This document shows positions 25,845-35,211 of a stretch of 64,000 nucleotides of DNA, in pieces. Within the stretch, counting starts at the first letter, position 1, and every line of letters starts with the position of its first letter. The DNA is from Amycolatopsis albispora (GTDB taxonomy: Bacteria; Actinomycetota; Actinomycetes; Mycobacteriales; Pseudonocardiaceae). The notes under the pieces were generated by a model that did not search any database, was not told the origin of the DNA, and saw only the letters and a program-made list of their open reading frames with translations. A program made the translations under genes and the position numbers. The DNA is taken from the NCBI RefSeq assembly GCF_003312875.1, contig NZ_CP015163.1, forward strand, positions 2,542,001 to 2,606,000, in the 5' to 3' direction.

Positions 25845-28502
25845 ATGGAGGGTCCGGGGTTCCGAGTGCTGGGGCCGGTGCGCGTGTGCACCGGGGACCG
25901 GTCCGTGCCGCCCGCCGGGCCGCGTCAGGAACGGGTGCTCGCCGCGCTGCTGCTCGACGCCGGGCGGGTGGTGCCGGTCGAGCGGCTGGTCGACGTGGTG
26001 TGGGACGGTGAGCCGCCCGCGACCGCGACCAGGCAGGTTCGCAACGTGACCACCGCGCTGCGCCGTGCGCTGCTCGGCGCGGGCTTCGCCGAGGACGTGC
26101 TCACCGCGGAAGGCCCCGGTTTCGTGCTGCGCCCGCCGTGGCTCGACCTGCATGAATTCGAAGCGCTCGCCGAACGCGGCGAGTACCGCGAGGCGCTGGC
26201 GTGCTGGCGCGGCCCGGCGCTGGCCGGGGTCGGCAGCGCCGCGCTCGACGGCGCGGTGGCCAGGCTGGAGGAACGCCGTCTGTCCACTGTGGAGTTGTGC
26301 TTGTCCGGGGAACTGGCCGAGGGCGCCGATGTGGTGGGCGAGCTGACCGCGCTGGTCGCCGAGCACCCGCTGCGCGAGGGCTTCGCCGGGTTGCTGATGC
26401 GGGCCCTGATCCAGCGCGGGCGGCAGGCGGACGCCCTGCGGGTGTACCAGTCGGCGCGGCGACGGCTGGTGGACGAACTCGGCGTCGAGCCGGGGCCGCG
26501 GCTGCGCGCGCTGCACGAGGAAGCGCTCCGCGACCCGCCGGAGGATCGGGCCGGGCCGTGTTACCTGCCCTACGACCTGCCGGATTTCACCGGCCGCGAG
26601 CACGAGGTGCAGCAGTTGGTGACGCTGCTCGCCGAGGGCGCGCCGGTGGTGGTGGACGGCATGGCGGGCGTCGGCAAGAGCGCGCTCGCCGTGCGCGCCG
26701 CACACCTGGCCGCCCCGGCCTTCGGCGACGGACAGCTCTTCGTCGACCTGCACGGTTACACGCCCGGCCGCGCGCCGCTGCGCCCGGAAGCCGCGCTCGC
26801 GGCGCTGCTGGTGCAGCTCGGCGTGCCCGCGAACCGCCATCCCGGCGACCTCGAAGGCCGGGCGGCGCTGTGGCGGGCACGCACGGCGGGCCGGAAGTTG
26901 CTGGTACTGCTGGACAACGTGGTGAACGAGGAGCAGCTGCGGCCGCTGCTGCCGGGCACCGGCACGGTGGCCGTGCTGGCCACCAGCCGCCGCCACCTCA
27001 CCGCGCTCGACGGCGCGGTGCCGGTCTCGCTGGACCTCCTGCCGCCCGCGACGGCGGCCGAGCTGTTCACCGCGGTCTCCGGCCGCCGGGACGCGGGAGT
27101 GGCCGCGCGGTGCGGTTATCTGCCGCTGGCCATCCGGATCGCCGCCGCGCGACTGCGGCACCGTCCGCAATGGACGGTCGAGGAGCTGGCCGGCCGGCTC
27201 GGTTCCGCGCATCACCGGCTGGCCGAGCTGCGTGCGGGCAGCCGGGACGTGGCTGCCGCGTTCGAACTGTCCTATCAGGACCTTACCGGTGAGCAGCGGC
27301 GCCTTTTCCGGTTGCTGGGCGGGCATCCCGGCAGCTCACTCGCCGTCGGCGCCGCGGCCGCGCTGGCCGGACTGTCGCGAGTGGACACCGAACGGCTGCT
27401 GGAGGATCTGCTCGACGCGCATCTGCTCACCCAGCGCGGCCGCGGTGCCTACCAGTTCCACGACCTGCTCGCCGAGCACGCCCGAAGTCTCGCGGACGAG
27501 AACGAAACCGCCGTCGCGCTCGACCGCCTGCTGGACCACTACCGCGACGGCGGAGACGAGGACTGGTACGCCGCGGAAGACCGGAACCTGGCCGCTGTCA
27601 CCGAGCACGCGCTGCTCAGCGGGCGGTACGACCACGCGTGGCGGATCGCCGAGCACGCCACGGCGCACCTGCAGCAACGCGGGCGCCGCGACGAGTTCCT
27701 GGCCGTGGCACGCGCCGGGCACACCGCCGCCAGCCGGGCGGGCGACGCCGACGCCATCCAGCGCAGCCTCGGTTATCTCGCCGACGCGCACTGGGAATCC
27801 GGTGAACTCGCCGAAGCCATGGCGTGCGCTGAGGAACGGCTGCGTGTCGCCGAATCCGCCACCGACCGCGCCAGCGCGCTGAGCAGGCTGGGCGCGCTGC
27901 ACGGGATGTTCAGCCGCTACGGCGAAGCCCGCACCTGCTACCGGGAAGCCCTGGCACTGGCCGGTGAGGACCCGGCGCTGACCGGGCTGATCCTGGCGAA
28001 CGCCAGTCACAACGAGGAAATGCTCGGCGAACTCGACGAGGCGCTGGCCTGCGCGCGCCGCGCCACCGAGATCCGGCGGCGCGCCGGGGACCACCGCGGT
28101 GCCGTGCTCAGCGTCGCACAGGAGGCCGTGGTGCTGTCGCGGCTGCGCCGGACCGGCGAAGCCGTCGCCGTGGCCGATCGGTCCGTACGCGAGGCGGTCG
28201 AGCTGGCTTACCCGTTCGGCGAGGCGTGGAGCCGCATCGACTACGCCGAAGTGCTGCTGGCCGCGGAGCTCCCGGCGCGCGCCAGGGAGCAGGCCGAGCG
28301 CGCGTGCGAAATCCTGACCTGGCTGAACCACCCGCTGATGCTCGCCATGGCCGCCAACAGCCTCGGCACCGCCTGCCGCGCCACCGGCGATCCGGAGGCC
28401 GCGCTGCGGCACCACCGGCTGGCCCGCGACACCGCGCGGCGAATCGGTTACCTGGCCCAGGAAACCCGCGCCGACCACGGCATCGCGATGCTCAGGGAGT
28501 GA
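25845..28502 (+). CDS. AfsR/SARP-type regulator: wHTH-BTAD-NB-ARC-TPR
   Basis: 885 aa from ATG 25845. Domains in order: OmpR-like winged helix (residues 5-97), bacterial transcriptional activation domain (about 100-232), NB-ARC ATPase with P-loop GMAGVGKS (272-279) and the LLVLLDNV Walker B, winged helix, then tetratricopeptide-like helices to the end. Streptomyces AfsR-type proteins activate secondary-metabolite or differentiation genes in response to signals read by the TPR/ATPase part. No biosynthetic cluster is adjacent in the window, so the target is not evident. The 3' end overlaps the convergent Nudix gene by 11 bp. Confidence 0.92.
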   Translation: MEGPGFRVLGPVRVCTGDRSVPPAGPRQERVLAALLLDAGRVVPVERLVDVVWDGEPPATATRQVRNVTTALRRALLGAGFAEDVLTAEGPGFVLRPPWLDLHEFEALAERGEYREALACWRGPALAGVGSAALDGAVARLEERRLSTVELCLSGELAEGADVVGELTALVAEHPLREGFAGLLMRALIQRGRQADALRVYQSARRRLVDELGVEPGPRLRALHEEALRDPPEDRAGPCYLPYDLPDFTGREHEVQQLVTLLAEGAPVVVDGMAGVGKSALAVRAAHLAAPAFGDGQLFVDLHGYTPGRAPLRPEAALAALLVQLGVPANRHPGDLEGRAALWRARTAGRKLLVLLDNVVNEEQLRPLLPGTGTVAVLATSRRHLTALDGAVPVSLDLLPPATAAELFTAVSGRRDAGVAARCGYLPLAIRIAAARLRHRPQWTVEELAGRLGSAHHRLAELRAGSRDVAAAFELSYQDLTGEQRRLFRLLGGHPGSSLAVGAAAALAGLSRVDTERLLEDLLDAHLLTQRGRGAYQFHDLLAEHARSLADENETAVALDRLLDHYRDGGDEDWYAAEDRNLAAVTEHALLSGRYDHAWRIAEHATAHLQQRGRRDEFLAVARAGHTAASRAGDADAIQRSLGYLADAHWESGELAEAMACAEERLRVAESATDRASALSRLGALHGMFSRYGEARTCYREALALAGEDPALTGLILANASHNEEMLGELDEALACARRATEIRRRAGDHRGAVLSVAQEAVVLSRLRRTGEAVAVADRSVREAVELAYPFGEAWSRIDYAEVLLAAELPARAREQAERACEILTWLNHPLMLAMAANSLGTACRATGDPEAALRHHRLARDTARRIGYLAQETRADHGIAMLRE

Positions 28503-28887
28503 GCGTTTCGCGCACGTGCGGCAGCAGGTCCAGCCCAGCGGCCTTCGCCGGGGTCAGCCAGGCGTATTCCTGGTGCTCGCCGGGATTGAGCACCACTTCC
28601 CCGGCTCCGTCTGCGGCCACGTAGATCCGGGCGTGGACCCGCAGATCGCGGCCGGTGACGTCCATCCAGCTGTGGCGGCTGCGCTCGCCGGTGATGCGGA
28701 TGGTCAGCCCCGTCTCCTCGGCGACCTCGCGCACGGCGGCGGTCTCCATCGGCTCACCGGGTTCGACCGTGCCACCGGGCAGTTCCCAGCGCCCGCCGTG
28801 GAAGGTGCCTTCGGTGCGGCGCAGGAACAACACCGCGCCGTCGCGCTCGATCCAGCAGTACACCAGGTGCTTCTCCGCGGTCCCCAT
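28492..28887 (-). CDS. Nudix hydrolase (NUDIX domain protein)
   Basis: 131 aa from ATG 28887 (an in-frame start at 28905 is possible). The Nudix box [24 protein letters not shown] matches G-x5-E-x7-R-E-U-x-E-E-x-G-U exactly, so the metal-dependent pyrophosphohydrolase site is intact. The substrate could be a nucleoside diphosphate derivative or oxidised nucleotide. A -10-like GAGAAT lies six bases before ATG 28887. Confidence 0.9.
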   Translation of the reverse strand: MGTAEKHLVYCWIERDGAVLFLRRTEGTFHGGRWELPGGTVEPGEPMETAAVREVAEETGLTIRITGERSRHSWMDVTGRDLRVHARIYVAADGAGEVVLNPGEHQEYAWLTPAKAAGLDLLPHVRETLTP

Positions 28888-28893
28888 CGCCGC

Positions 28894-28899
28894 ATTCTC
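28894..28899 (-). promoter_or_regulatory. -10-like element (GAGAAT) before Nudix gene
   Basis: It lies six bases upstream of ATG 28887 on the minus strand, with no ribosome site. It supports the shorter start and a leaderless message. Confidence 0.3.
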
Positions 28900-28985
28900 G
28901 CGCACGGCGAGGATTCGGTTCCCGGCGGCGGGGTAGTTCCCCGTGGTTCCGGTAGTTCTCCCCTGCCGCTGCGAGGTGTCCCCGC

Positions 28986-29591
28986 ATGAAGCTCTACGCC
29001 GATCGGCCGTTCCGCTGGTGCCTGCAGGTGCTCAGCGATCTTTTCGCGGTCTTTGTCACCGGGTTCGCGACCTGGCTGGCGACGGAGGCGCACACGCAGG
29101 TGATGCGCCTGCGCGCGCCGGGCGACGGCCTGATCGAGGCGGGCGCCGGCCTGCGCGGCACCTTCGACTCGGCGGCCGACAACGCCGACGACCTCCCGCT
29201 GGTCGGCGAGGCGCTGGCGGGCGCGCTGCACACCGGCTCGGACGCGGGCACGCGGCTGAGCGAGGCGGGCCAGTGGCAGGTGGCAGCGGTCAGCGACCTG
29301 GCGTGGTGGCTGGCGGTGGTGCTGATCGGCCTGCCGGTGCTGTTCCTGCTGGTGACCTGGCTGCCGCTGCGGGTGCGGTTCGTCCGCCGGGCCACCGCGG
29401 GCGTCCGGCTGCGGCGCCTCGGCGAGGGCGGGCAGGACCTGCTGGCGTTGCGAGCGCTGGTCACCCAGCCCCTGCCCCGGCTGGCCGCCGCGGGTGAGGT
29501 CACCGACGGCTGGCGGACGCGGGATCCGGAGGTCATCGCGGAACTCGCCGGCTGGGAACTCCACCGGCTCGGCCTGAGCGCCCACGTATAG
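28986..29591 (+). CDS. Membrane protein of unknown function
   Basis: 201 aa. It has one N-terminal membrane helix (about residues 17-38), an outside loop rich in Ala/Gly/Asp (40-95), a second membrane helix (about 104-126), and a cytoplasmic Arg-rich tail. This topology recurs in uncharacterised actinobacterial two-helix proteins, but I do not recognise the family. The start ATG 28986 lies near GAGGTG. It is separated from the sigma-factor gene by a hairpin and T-run. Confidence 0.65.
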   Translation: MKLYADRPFRWCLQVLSDLFAVFVTGFATWLATEAHTQVMRLRAPGDGLIEAGAGLRGTFDSAADNADDLPLVGEALAGALHTGSDAGTRLSEAGQWQVAAVSDLAWWLAVVLIGLPVLFLLVTWLPLRVRFVRRATAGVRLRRLGEGGQDLLALRALVTQPLPRLAAAGEVTDGWRTRDPEVIAELAGWELHRLGLSAHV

Positions 29592-29612
29592 CCTATTATA
29601 CGACCGCAGGGG

Positions 29613-29644
29613 CACGCGTAACGCGAACGCGTGTGACGTTTTTT
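29613..29644 (+). terminator. Hairpin plus T-tract upstream of sigma-factor gene
   Basis: Arms CACGCGT (29613-29619) and ACGCGTG (29627-29633) with a 7-nt loop, followed after five bases by TTTTTT (29639-29644). It can end transcription from the membrane-protein gene or act as a leader attenuator for the sigma gene, since the ribosome site starts right after it. A second inverted repeat, CGTATA/TATACG (29585-29602), overlaps the upstream stop codon. Confidence 0.5.
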
Positions 29645-29660
29645 CCGGGGGGAAGGTGCC

Positions 29661-30974
29661 ATGGCCGGACCGGTCTGCGCGAACTGCGGTGGCCCGCTGC
29701 CGCCGAAGACGGGACCTCGCGGGCGAACCGCGGTCTACTGCTCGGCCGCGTGCCGTCAGCGGGCCTATCGGTCGCGGCGCACTCCCGAACCCGACGTCAC
29801 GGCTCTCATCACCGAGGTCGGCCACGTGGCGAACCGGCTGGCCCCGCAGCCACCGGACACCTTCCTCACCGATCTCGCCACGCTCACCTCACGGGTCAGC
29901 AGGCTGCGGCGCATCGCCCAGCTCACGCTGCGGGCGAAGGAGGAAAACGTCACCGAGGACCCGGTGACGGAAATCGGGCACGAGGTCGGGGACGAGGTCG
30001 CCTTCGCCGGCCGGATCGAGCAGCACCAGCGGGAACTGCGCGTGCACTGCTACCGCATGGTCGGCTCCTACGACGACGCGGAGGACCTGGTCCAGGAGAC
30101 CTTCCTGCGGGCATGGCGTGGCCGTGACGGCTTCGAAGGGCGGTCGAGTTTCCGCGCCTGGCTCTACCGCATCGCCACCAACGCCTGCCTGGACTTCCTG
30201 CGCCGCAACAAGCGGGTTCCGCGTCCCTACGACCCGCTGCCCGGCGTCGACCAGCGGGGCGAACCACCCCAGTTCCTGCCCTGGCTGCAGCCCTATCCGG
30301 ACGCCCAGCTCGACGAGGTCGCCTCGGCCGAGGCCGAACCCGACGAGGCCGCGGAGTCCAGGGAGACGGTGGAACTGGTTTTCCTCGCCGCCATCCAGCA
30401 CCTGCCGCCGAAGCAGCGGGCCGCGGTGATCCTCGGCGACGTGCTCGGGTGGACCGCGCCGGAGACCGCCGACCTGCTGGAAACCAGCGTCGCGGCGGTC
30501 ACCAGCGCGCTCCAGCGCGCCCGGGCCACCCTGCGTGAACGGCTGCCGCGGCACCGCGGCGAGTGGGCACGCACCACCGAGCCGACCGAGGAGGAGCAGG
30601 CCGTCCTGCGGCGCTACATGGCGGCCGCCACCGGCAACGGGGACGCCCGGGTGATGGCCGAGTTGCTCCGGGAAGACGTGCTGGTCACCATGCCGCCGAA
30701 CCCGCTGTGGTTCTCCGGCCGCGACACCTTCCTCAAGTTCGTCAGCGAGTCGCTCGACCCCGCCTCACCAGGCTATTTCGGCGAATGGAAGCACCTGCCG
30801 ACCAGCGCCAACCGGCTCCCCGCGGCGGCCGGGTACGTGCGACGGCCGGGCACCCGGATCTACCGCGCGCAGGTGCTCGACGTGCTGCGGATCGAGGACG
30901 GCAAGGTCGCCGAGATCACCGCTTTCGAGCCGCACCTGTTCCCCGCGTTCGGCCTGCCGCTGACGCTCACCTGA
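29661..30974 (+). CDS. ECF sigma factor with N-terminal zinc ribbon and C-terminal SnoaL-like domain
   Basis: 437 aa, ATG 29661 after GGGGGGAAGG. Residues 1-35 form a Cys4 knuckle (Cys6, Cys9, Cys27, Cys31 with YCSAACRQRAYR), usually found as a small stand-alone actinobacterial protein. A helical linker follows (45-95), then sigma region 2 (about 115-185, DDAEDLVQETFLRAWRG), sigma region 4 (about 235-290, LPPKQRAAVILGDVLGW), and a SnoaL/NTF2-like domain (about 300-437), as in TIGR02960-type ECF factors controlled by their own C-terminus. There is no stop or start signal between the ribbon and the sigma part, so a true fusion is likely. It precedes an SDR-fold gene by 80 bp. Confidence 0.85.
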   Translation: MAGPVCANCGGPLPPKTGPRGRTAVYCSAACRQRAYRSRRTPEPDVTALITEVGHVANRLAPQPPDTFLTDLATLTSRVSRLRRIAQLTLRAKEENVTEDPVTEIGHEVGDEVAFAGRIEQHQRELRVHCYRMVGSYDDAEDLVQETFLRAWRGRDGFEGRSSFRAWLYRIATNACLDFLRRNKRVPRPYDPLPGVDQRGEPPQFLPWLQPYPDAQLDEVASAEAEPDEAAESRETVELVFLAAIQHLPPKQRAAVILGDVLGWTAPETADLLETSVAAVTSALQRARATLRERLPRHRGEWARTTEPTEEEQAVLRRYMAAATGNGDARVMAELLREDVLVTMPPNPLWFSGRDTFLKFVSESLDPASPGYFGEWKHLPTSANRLPAAAGYVRRPGTRIYRAQVLDVLRIEDGKVAEITAFEPHLFPAFGLPLTLT

Positions 30975-31054
30975 GCCACACCGATGGGATTCGCGCGCCT
31001 TCCGCGTCTCAACGGTCGAGCACCACAACACGACCCGAGCGGAAGGAACCTCCC

Positions 31055-31840
31055 ATGAGCCTGCACAACAAGAACGCGGTCATCTACGGCGCCGGCGGAG
31101 CCATCGGCGGTGGCGTCGCCAGGGAATTCGCCGCCCGCGGCGCCCGCGTCTTCCTCACCGGACGGCACGAACCGGCGCTGACCAAGCTCGCCGGCGAGAT
31201 CAAGGAAGCCGGCGGCCGGGCCGACGTCGCCGTCGTCGACGCTCTCGACGAAACCGCGGTCGACGAGCACGCGGCCGCCGTCGTGGCCGAAGCAGGCAGC
31301 CTCGACATCTCCCTCAACCTGGTCAGCCGCGGTGACGTCCAGGGCGTCCCGCTGGCGGAGATGTCGGTCCAGGACTTCGCCGGCCCGATCACCACCGGCG
31401 TCACCACCAACTTCATCACCGCCCGCGCGGCCGCCCGGCACATGACGGCCCAGGGCTCCGGGGTCATCCTCGCGCTCAACAGCGGCTCCGCCCAGGGCAG
31501 CCCCATGATGGGCGCGACCGGCTCGATCGACGCGGCGCTGGACACCTACATCCGCAACCTGGCCGTCGAGATCGGCCCGCAGGGCGTGCGCGCCCTCGGT
31601 GTGTGGGTGGCCGGGATCCCGGAGACGTTCACCCCGGAGAAGCTCTCCGCCGTCAACAGCTCGCTGCCGGTGAGCCAGGAATCGGTGCAGCAGATCCTCG
31701 ACGCGCTCACCGAGGCCCGGATGACCAAGCGGTCGCCCCGGCTGGCCGAGGTCGCCGCCACGCTGGCGTTCCTCGCCTCGGACGACGCCATGGGCATCAC
31801 CGGCACGTTCGTCAACGTCACCAGCATGTTCCCCAGCTGA
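31055..31840 (+). CDS. SDR-fold protein lacking the catalytic Tyr-Lys pair
   Basis: 261 aa, ATG 31055 after GGAAGGAA. The Rossmann nucleotide motif YGAGGAIGGG (residues 11-20) and the catalytic-type Ser region (LNSGSAQGS, about 141-149) are present. The YxxxK motif is absent: the aligned stretch reads ATGSIDAAL (154-162), with Thr155 and Asp159 where Tyr and Lys belong. It could bind NAD(P) as a regulator or be a divergent reductase. It probably forms a unit with the sigma gene upstream, which may control it. Confidence 0.8.
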   Translation: MSLHNKNAVIYGAGGAIGGGVAREFAARGARVFLTGRHEPALTKLAGEIKEAGGRADVAVVDALDETAVDEHAAAVVAEAGSLDISLNLVSRGDVQGVPLAEMSVQDFAGPITTGVTTNFITARAAARHMTAQGSGVILALNSGSAQGSPMMGATGSIDAALDTYIRNLAVEIGPQGVRALGVWVAGIPETFTPEKLSAVNSSLPVSQESVQQILDALTEARMTKRSPRLAEVAATLAFLASDDAMGITGTFVNVTSMFPS

Positions 31841-31857
31841 TCGCGGACCTGGTGGAA

Positions 31858-32262
31858 TCACGCCCCGGCGAAGGCGAGCACCCGCGCCGACCGGTGCAGT
31901 GCGCTGTGTTCGGCGAAGATGAAAGTCTCTCGAGACCGCGCGCTCGGTCTCGGACAGCTTGACGAACCGGCTCAACGGCGTGGCGGCGCGGACCAGGTTC
32001 CGCGCCGCCCACCCGTAGAACCGCCAGCCGGTTTCCCGAACCCGCCTGGTTCCACCGCGGTCACGGGAAAACCCGGCCAGGTGGACGCAGGCACAGCCGA
32101 GCCCGGTGAGCACTTCGGTCAGCCATCGGGCGTAGTCGTCCGCGCCGTGGAGCAGCACCATCGGCGCACCGGTCTGGTCACCGCACTGCCGCACCCTCGT
32201 GGTACCCCACGAAGTGTCGAGGTCGCGCCTCCACCGGAAAGCCGCGTAACCGCGGAAGCGGG
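31858..32262 (-). pseudogene. Decayed alpha/beta-hydrolase gene
   Basis: The minus strand carries fragments of an alpha/beta-hydrolase with no start codon, in two frames. Going downstream there is a lead-in with TSWGTTRVRQCGDQTG and the oxyanion-hole region MVLLHGA, then a jump straight to WLTEVLTGLGCACVHLAGFS (the nucleophile elbow region with the catalytic Ser context ruined). The C-terminal-like segment continues in another frame as ETFIFAEHSALH to a stop at 31858. Internal deletions and at least one frameshift are implied. It lies directly behind the EamA-type gene. No intact gene occupies 31841-32262. Confidence 0.65.
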
Positions 32263-33120
32263 TCAGGAGGTGGTAGAGGTGGTTGTCGCGGTGGCGGGCT
32301 GGCGGGCGATGGCCGCGTAGTGGGCGGCACCGATCGCGCCCGCGATGGCGAAGATGAAGCCCGCCACGGCGGCGCCTTCGAAGCCCGCGCGCACGCCGTC
32401 CTCCAGGTAGACCAGGCCGATCAGGGAGGACAGCGCCGAGTTCGTGGTGAACATGATGGCGGTGACCGCGGTGGCGCCGCTCTTCTGCAGGGCCATCGCG
32501 AACAGCACGGCGGCCGCGATCCCGTTCAGCGGGATCGCCCACGCCGTCGGTTCGAAGATGATCGGCCAGATCGAGTCGGGGATGTGCAGGGTCCGCGCCG
32601 CGATGCCGACGAAGCTGTAGCCGAGCCCGGCGCCGAAGGCCAGCATGGGCGCCGCCCAGAAGCCGGTGCGCCGACGCGCGTAGACCGCGATCGCCAGCAC
32701 CGGCACCACCATCGCCGCCAGGCCCCAGCGCCAGCCCGCCTCCAGCACCTTGCCGGGGCCGGGGTCGGCCGAGATGCCGAGCAGGACCAGGCCGAGCGCG
32801 CCGAGGCCGAGCGAACCCCAGCCCGCGGCGGCGAGCCGCGTGCCGAGCAGCGCGGAGATGAGCGCGGTGACACCGACGCTGAACGCCAGCACGGACTGCA
32901 CCAGGAACAGCGGCAGCCGGTGCAGCGCGGCCGCGGCGAACAGGAAACCGAGCACGTCCACGCCCAGCCCGAGCCAGTAGAACGGCTGCCTGCCGACGCC
33001 GATCAGGTCCCGTGACCGGCCGGCGTACGCACCCGCCCGCCGGATGCCGATCGACGCCAGGATCGATCCGCTACCCGACGCCACCGCCGCCAGCACGGCG
33101 AACACGTATCCGAGGATCAC
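32263..33120 (-). CDS. EamA/DMT-superfamily (NIPA-like) transporter
   Basis: 285 aa, nine or ten membrane helices with duplicated EamA-like halves. The N-terminus GYVFAVLAAVASGSGSILASIGIRRA and later NSALSSLIGLVYLED resemble DMT/NIPA-type transporters, members of which move small metabolites or Mg2+. The substrate is unknown. It is divergent from the Ntn hydrolase gene and followed by the hydrolase remnant. Confidence 0.82.
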   Translation of the reverse strand: MILGYVFAVLAAVASGSGSILASIGIRRAGAYAGRSRDLIGVGRQPFYWLGLGVDVLGFLFAAAALHRLPLFLVQSVLAFSVGVTALISALLGTRLAAAGWGSLGLGALGLVLLGISADPGPGKVLEAGWRWGLAAMVVPVLAIAVYARRRTGFWAAPMLAFGAGLGYSFVGIAARTLHIPDSIWPIIFEPTAWAIPLNGIAAAVLFAMALQKSGATAVTAIMFTTNSALSSLIGLVYLEDGVRAGFEGAAVAGFIFAIAGAIGAAHYAAIARQPATATTTSTTS

Positions 33121-33232
33121 CCCGGAAGTGTTTCATCCGTGGTGTCCACCACCCGGATAGGGCCTTGACCACGCAGGTCGGGCCGCCGATCGGCGGTATC
33201 CGGGCGGCGGCAGGCCGGGTGAGGATGAACGG

Positions 33233-34264
33233 GTGATCCGCGTCGCGTCCGCACTGGTGATGGCCGTGCTGCTGGCCGTGCTGACCGCGTGCCAGCCCGC
33301 GCCCGGTGCGCCCGCGCCGGTGGCCGGACACAGCACAGACAGCACGGGTGGCACGGGTGGCACCGTCAGCTCGGCTGACCCGGCCAGCGCCGCCACGCTG
33401 GCCAGCTTGCGCCGGATCGACGACCACCCGCTCTGGACGATGACCTTCCAGGGCGGCTACGACCGCTACACCGGCATGACCGCGCCGCAGCCGGCGTTCG
33501 GCTGCTCGCTGTTCACCGCCCACGGCGACCCGGCGAACCCGCTGTTCGGGCGCAACTTCGACTACCCGCAGCAGCCGGTGCTGTTGCTGTTCACCGCACC
33601 GCCCGACGGCTACGCGTCGGTCTCGCTGGTCGACACGTCGAACCTGGGCTTGACCCGCGAGGTCGACTTCGCCACCGAGGCGGGCAGGCGGGCGCTGCTC
33701 AACGCGCCCCTGCTGCCCTACGACGGGATGAACGCGAAGGGCCTGACCATCGGCATGGCCACCACCCCCAGCGCCGAGCCGACCCGGCACGCCGGTCGCG
33801 GCCAGGCGGGCGGCATCCGGATCATGCGCCTGGCACTGGACGAGGCAGCCACCGTCGACGAGGCGCTCGCCGTGTTCGACCGGCACAACCTCGACTTCAC
33901 CGCGGGCCCGCCACTGCACTACCTGGTCGCCGACGCCCACGGCCAGGCCGCGGTGATCGAGTTCGTCGACGGCACCATGGTCGTGCACCGGCAGCAGGGC
34001 CCGTGGCAGGCGCTGGTCAACTTCGAGCTGACCGGCACCGACGAAGCCACCAGGCAGGCCGACCCGCGCTACGCCACCGCGAGCCGCGCCCTCACCGCGG
34101 CCGGTGGCAGGCTCGGCCCCGGCGAGGCGATGGACCTGTTGTCCCAGGTGCAGCAGGGACACACCCAGTGGTCGGTGGTCTACGGGCAGAAGACCGGCGA
34201 GATCCGCATCGCGACCGGACGCCGCTACGACACCGTGCACACTTTTCAGTTGTCAATGGCCTGA
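33233..34264 (+). CDS. Linear amide C-N hydrolase lipoprotein (Ntn, penicillin acylase-like)
   Basis: 343 aa from GTG 33233 (GAGGA upstream). A lipoprotein signal with lipobox LTAC (Cys20) and a Ser/Thr/Gly-rich linker precede a choloylglycine hydrolase/penicillin V acylase-type fold. The expected N-terminal nucleophile is Cys91 in FGCSLF, followed by GRNFDY, the family's Arg-Asn-x-Asp motif. In the classical family the Cys becomes N-terminal by processing; here the position suggests cleavage before Cys91. It could hydrolyse acyl-amides such as acyl-homoserine lactones or beta-lactams outside the cell. Confidence 0.85.
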   Translation: MIRVASALVMAVLLAVLTACQPAPGAPAPVAGHSTDSTGGTGGTVSSADPASAATLASLRRIDDHPLWTMTFQGGYDRYTGMTAPQPAFGCSLFTAHGDPANPLFGRNFDYPQQPVLLLFTAPPDGYASVSLVDTSNLGLTREVDFATEAGRRALLNAPLLPYDGMNAKGLTIGMATTPSAEPTRHAGRGQAGGIRIMRLALDEAATVDEALAVFDRHNLDFTAGPPLHYLVADAHGQAAVIEFVDGTMVVHRQQGPWQALVNFELTGTDEATRQADPRYATASRALTAAGGRLGPGEAMDLLSQVQQGHTQWSVVYGQKTGEIRIATGRRYDTVHTFQLSMA

Positions 34265-34600
34265 CGCATCACCTCCCTGGTCCAGTAGGTCGGTCTGGTG
34301 GTCGATGGCGGATCGGATCAGCGCGCGCACCTCGTCCGGGTGGTCCAGGGCCACCCCGGCCCGGATCTCACGCACGTAGCGACCCGATCCGGCGAGGAGC
34401 CCGGCCGGATCGTCGAGCAGTACGCCCTTGTGGAAGACCAGCCGCGCGCCGCTCTTCGGCGCGGCGATAGCGCAGAGCCAGTGGTGCCAGTCGCCGCCGA
34501 GGGTGAAGGTGCGCCGACCCCACTTGACGGCAGCCTCCAGCCGGGCATCGGCCGAGCTGACCAGTGCCTCGAGCGCCTCGAGTTCCGCTGAATTCGCCAT
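34253..34600 (-). CDS. DUF1801-family protein
   Basis: 115 aa. It shows the DUF1801/YdhG-like pattern, with VKWGRRTFTLGGDWHHWLCAIAAPKSGARLVFHKGVLL, a small alpha+beta fold of unknown function common in actinobacteria. Its 3' end overlaps the convergent Ntn-hydrolase gene by 12 bp. There is no evidence for a specific role. Confidence 0.75.
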   Translation of the reverse strand: MANSAELEALEALVSSADARLEAAVKWGRRTFTLGGDWHHWLCAIAAPKSGARLVFHKGVLLDDPAGLLAGSGRYVREIRAGVALDHPDEVRALIRSAIDHQTDLLDQGGDASGH

Positions 34601-34646
34601 GCTCCGATGCTGCCCCGGGGGTACGACAGTTTCGCGCCCACGACGT

Positions 34647-35147
34647 TCAGGACGCCGGCACGCGCTCCGGCTCCGTGCACAGGACCTGCCTTGCCAGGCC
34701 GATCCACCAGATGAACGTCAGCGCGATGATCGTCGGGTTCTTCAGGAACAGCAGCCACGCCAGGTACCCCTGACGCGCCGATTCCGGCAGCAGCCCGCCG
34801 ACCACCCGCTCAGCGACCACGTCGAACACCGCGAACGCCACCGACAGCAGCACCCCCTGGAGCACCAGGCTCCGCCAGTGGTCGCGGAAGAACGCCGAGG
34901 CGTTCGCCATCCGGGGCCGCTGACCTCGGAACGCCAGCCAAGCGACCACCGCGACCAGCCCCAGCCGCACCAATCCCACCAGCACCTCGGAGGCGACGAC
35001 CAGCCCACCGGGCATCTCCCCGCCGACCACCAGCAGCCGCTGCAGAGACGGGATCAGTGACAACCCTGCCACGAGCGGCAGGTGCCGCAGGTAGAACCGC
35101 CAGGCCCACCGAGGTACCCGCAACGCCAGCCCCAGTTCCGCACGCAT
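34647..35147 (-). CDS. Small polytopic membrane protein, MarR-adjacent
   Basis: 166 aa with four predicted membrane helices (about residues 25-45, 48-68, 95-115, 135-152). No family recognised. It is divergent from a MarR gene and shares an AT-rich 64-bp spacer with it, so it is the probable MarR target. ATG start at 35147 with GGGAGAG upstream. Confidence 0.7.
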   Translation of the reverse strand: MRAELGLALRVPRWAWRFYLRHLPLVAGLSLIPSLQRLLVVGGEMPGGLVVASEVLVGLVRLGLVAVVAWLAFRGQRPRMANASAFFRDHWRSLVLQGVLLSVAFAVFDVVAERVVGGLLPESARQGYLAWLLFLKNPTIIALTFIWWIGLARQVLCTEPERVPAS

Positions 35148-35163
35148 GTTCTCTCCCTCGAAA

Positions 35164-35182
35164 GTATTTTAGTTCACAATAC
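35164..35182. promoter_or_regulatory. Candidate MarR operator
   Basis: GTATT and AATAC arms (35164-35168 and 35178-35182) lie in the AT-rich spacer between the membrane-protein and MarR genes. TAAAAT on the minus strand inside the site could be the -10 of the membrane-protein gene. Confidence 0.45.
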
Positions 35183-35199
35183 AGAAATATCCGCCTTGC

Positions 35200-35205
35200 T
35201 AAAGT
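35200..35205 (+). promoter_or_regulatory. -10 element (TAAAGT) for leaderless MarR gene
   Basis: It lies six bases before the GTG start at 35212, and no ribosome site is present. Confidence 0.4.
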
Positions 35206-35211
35206 GACGGC

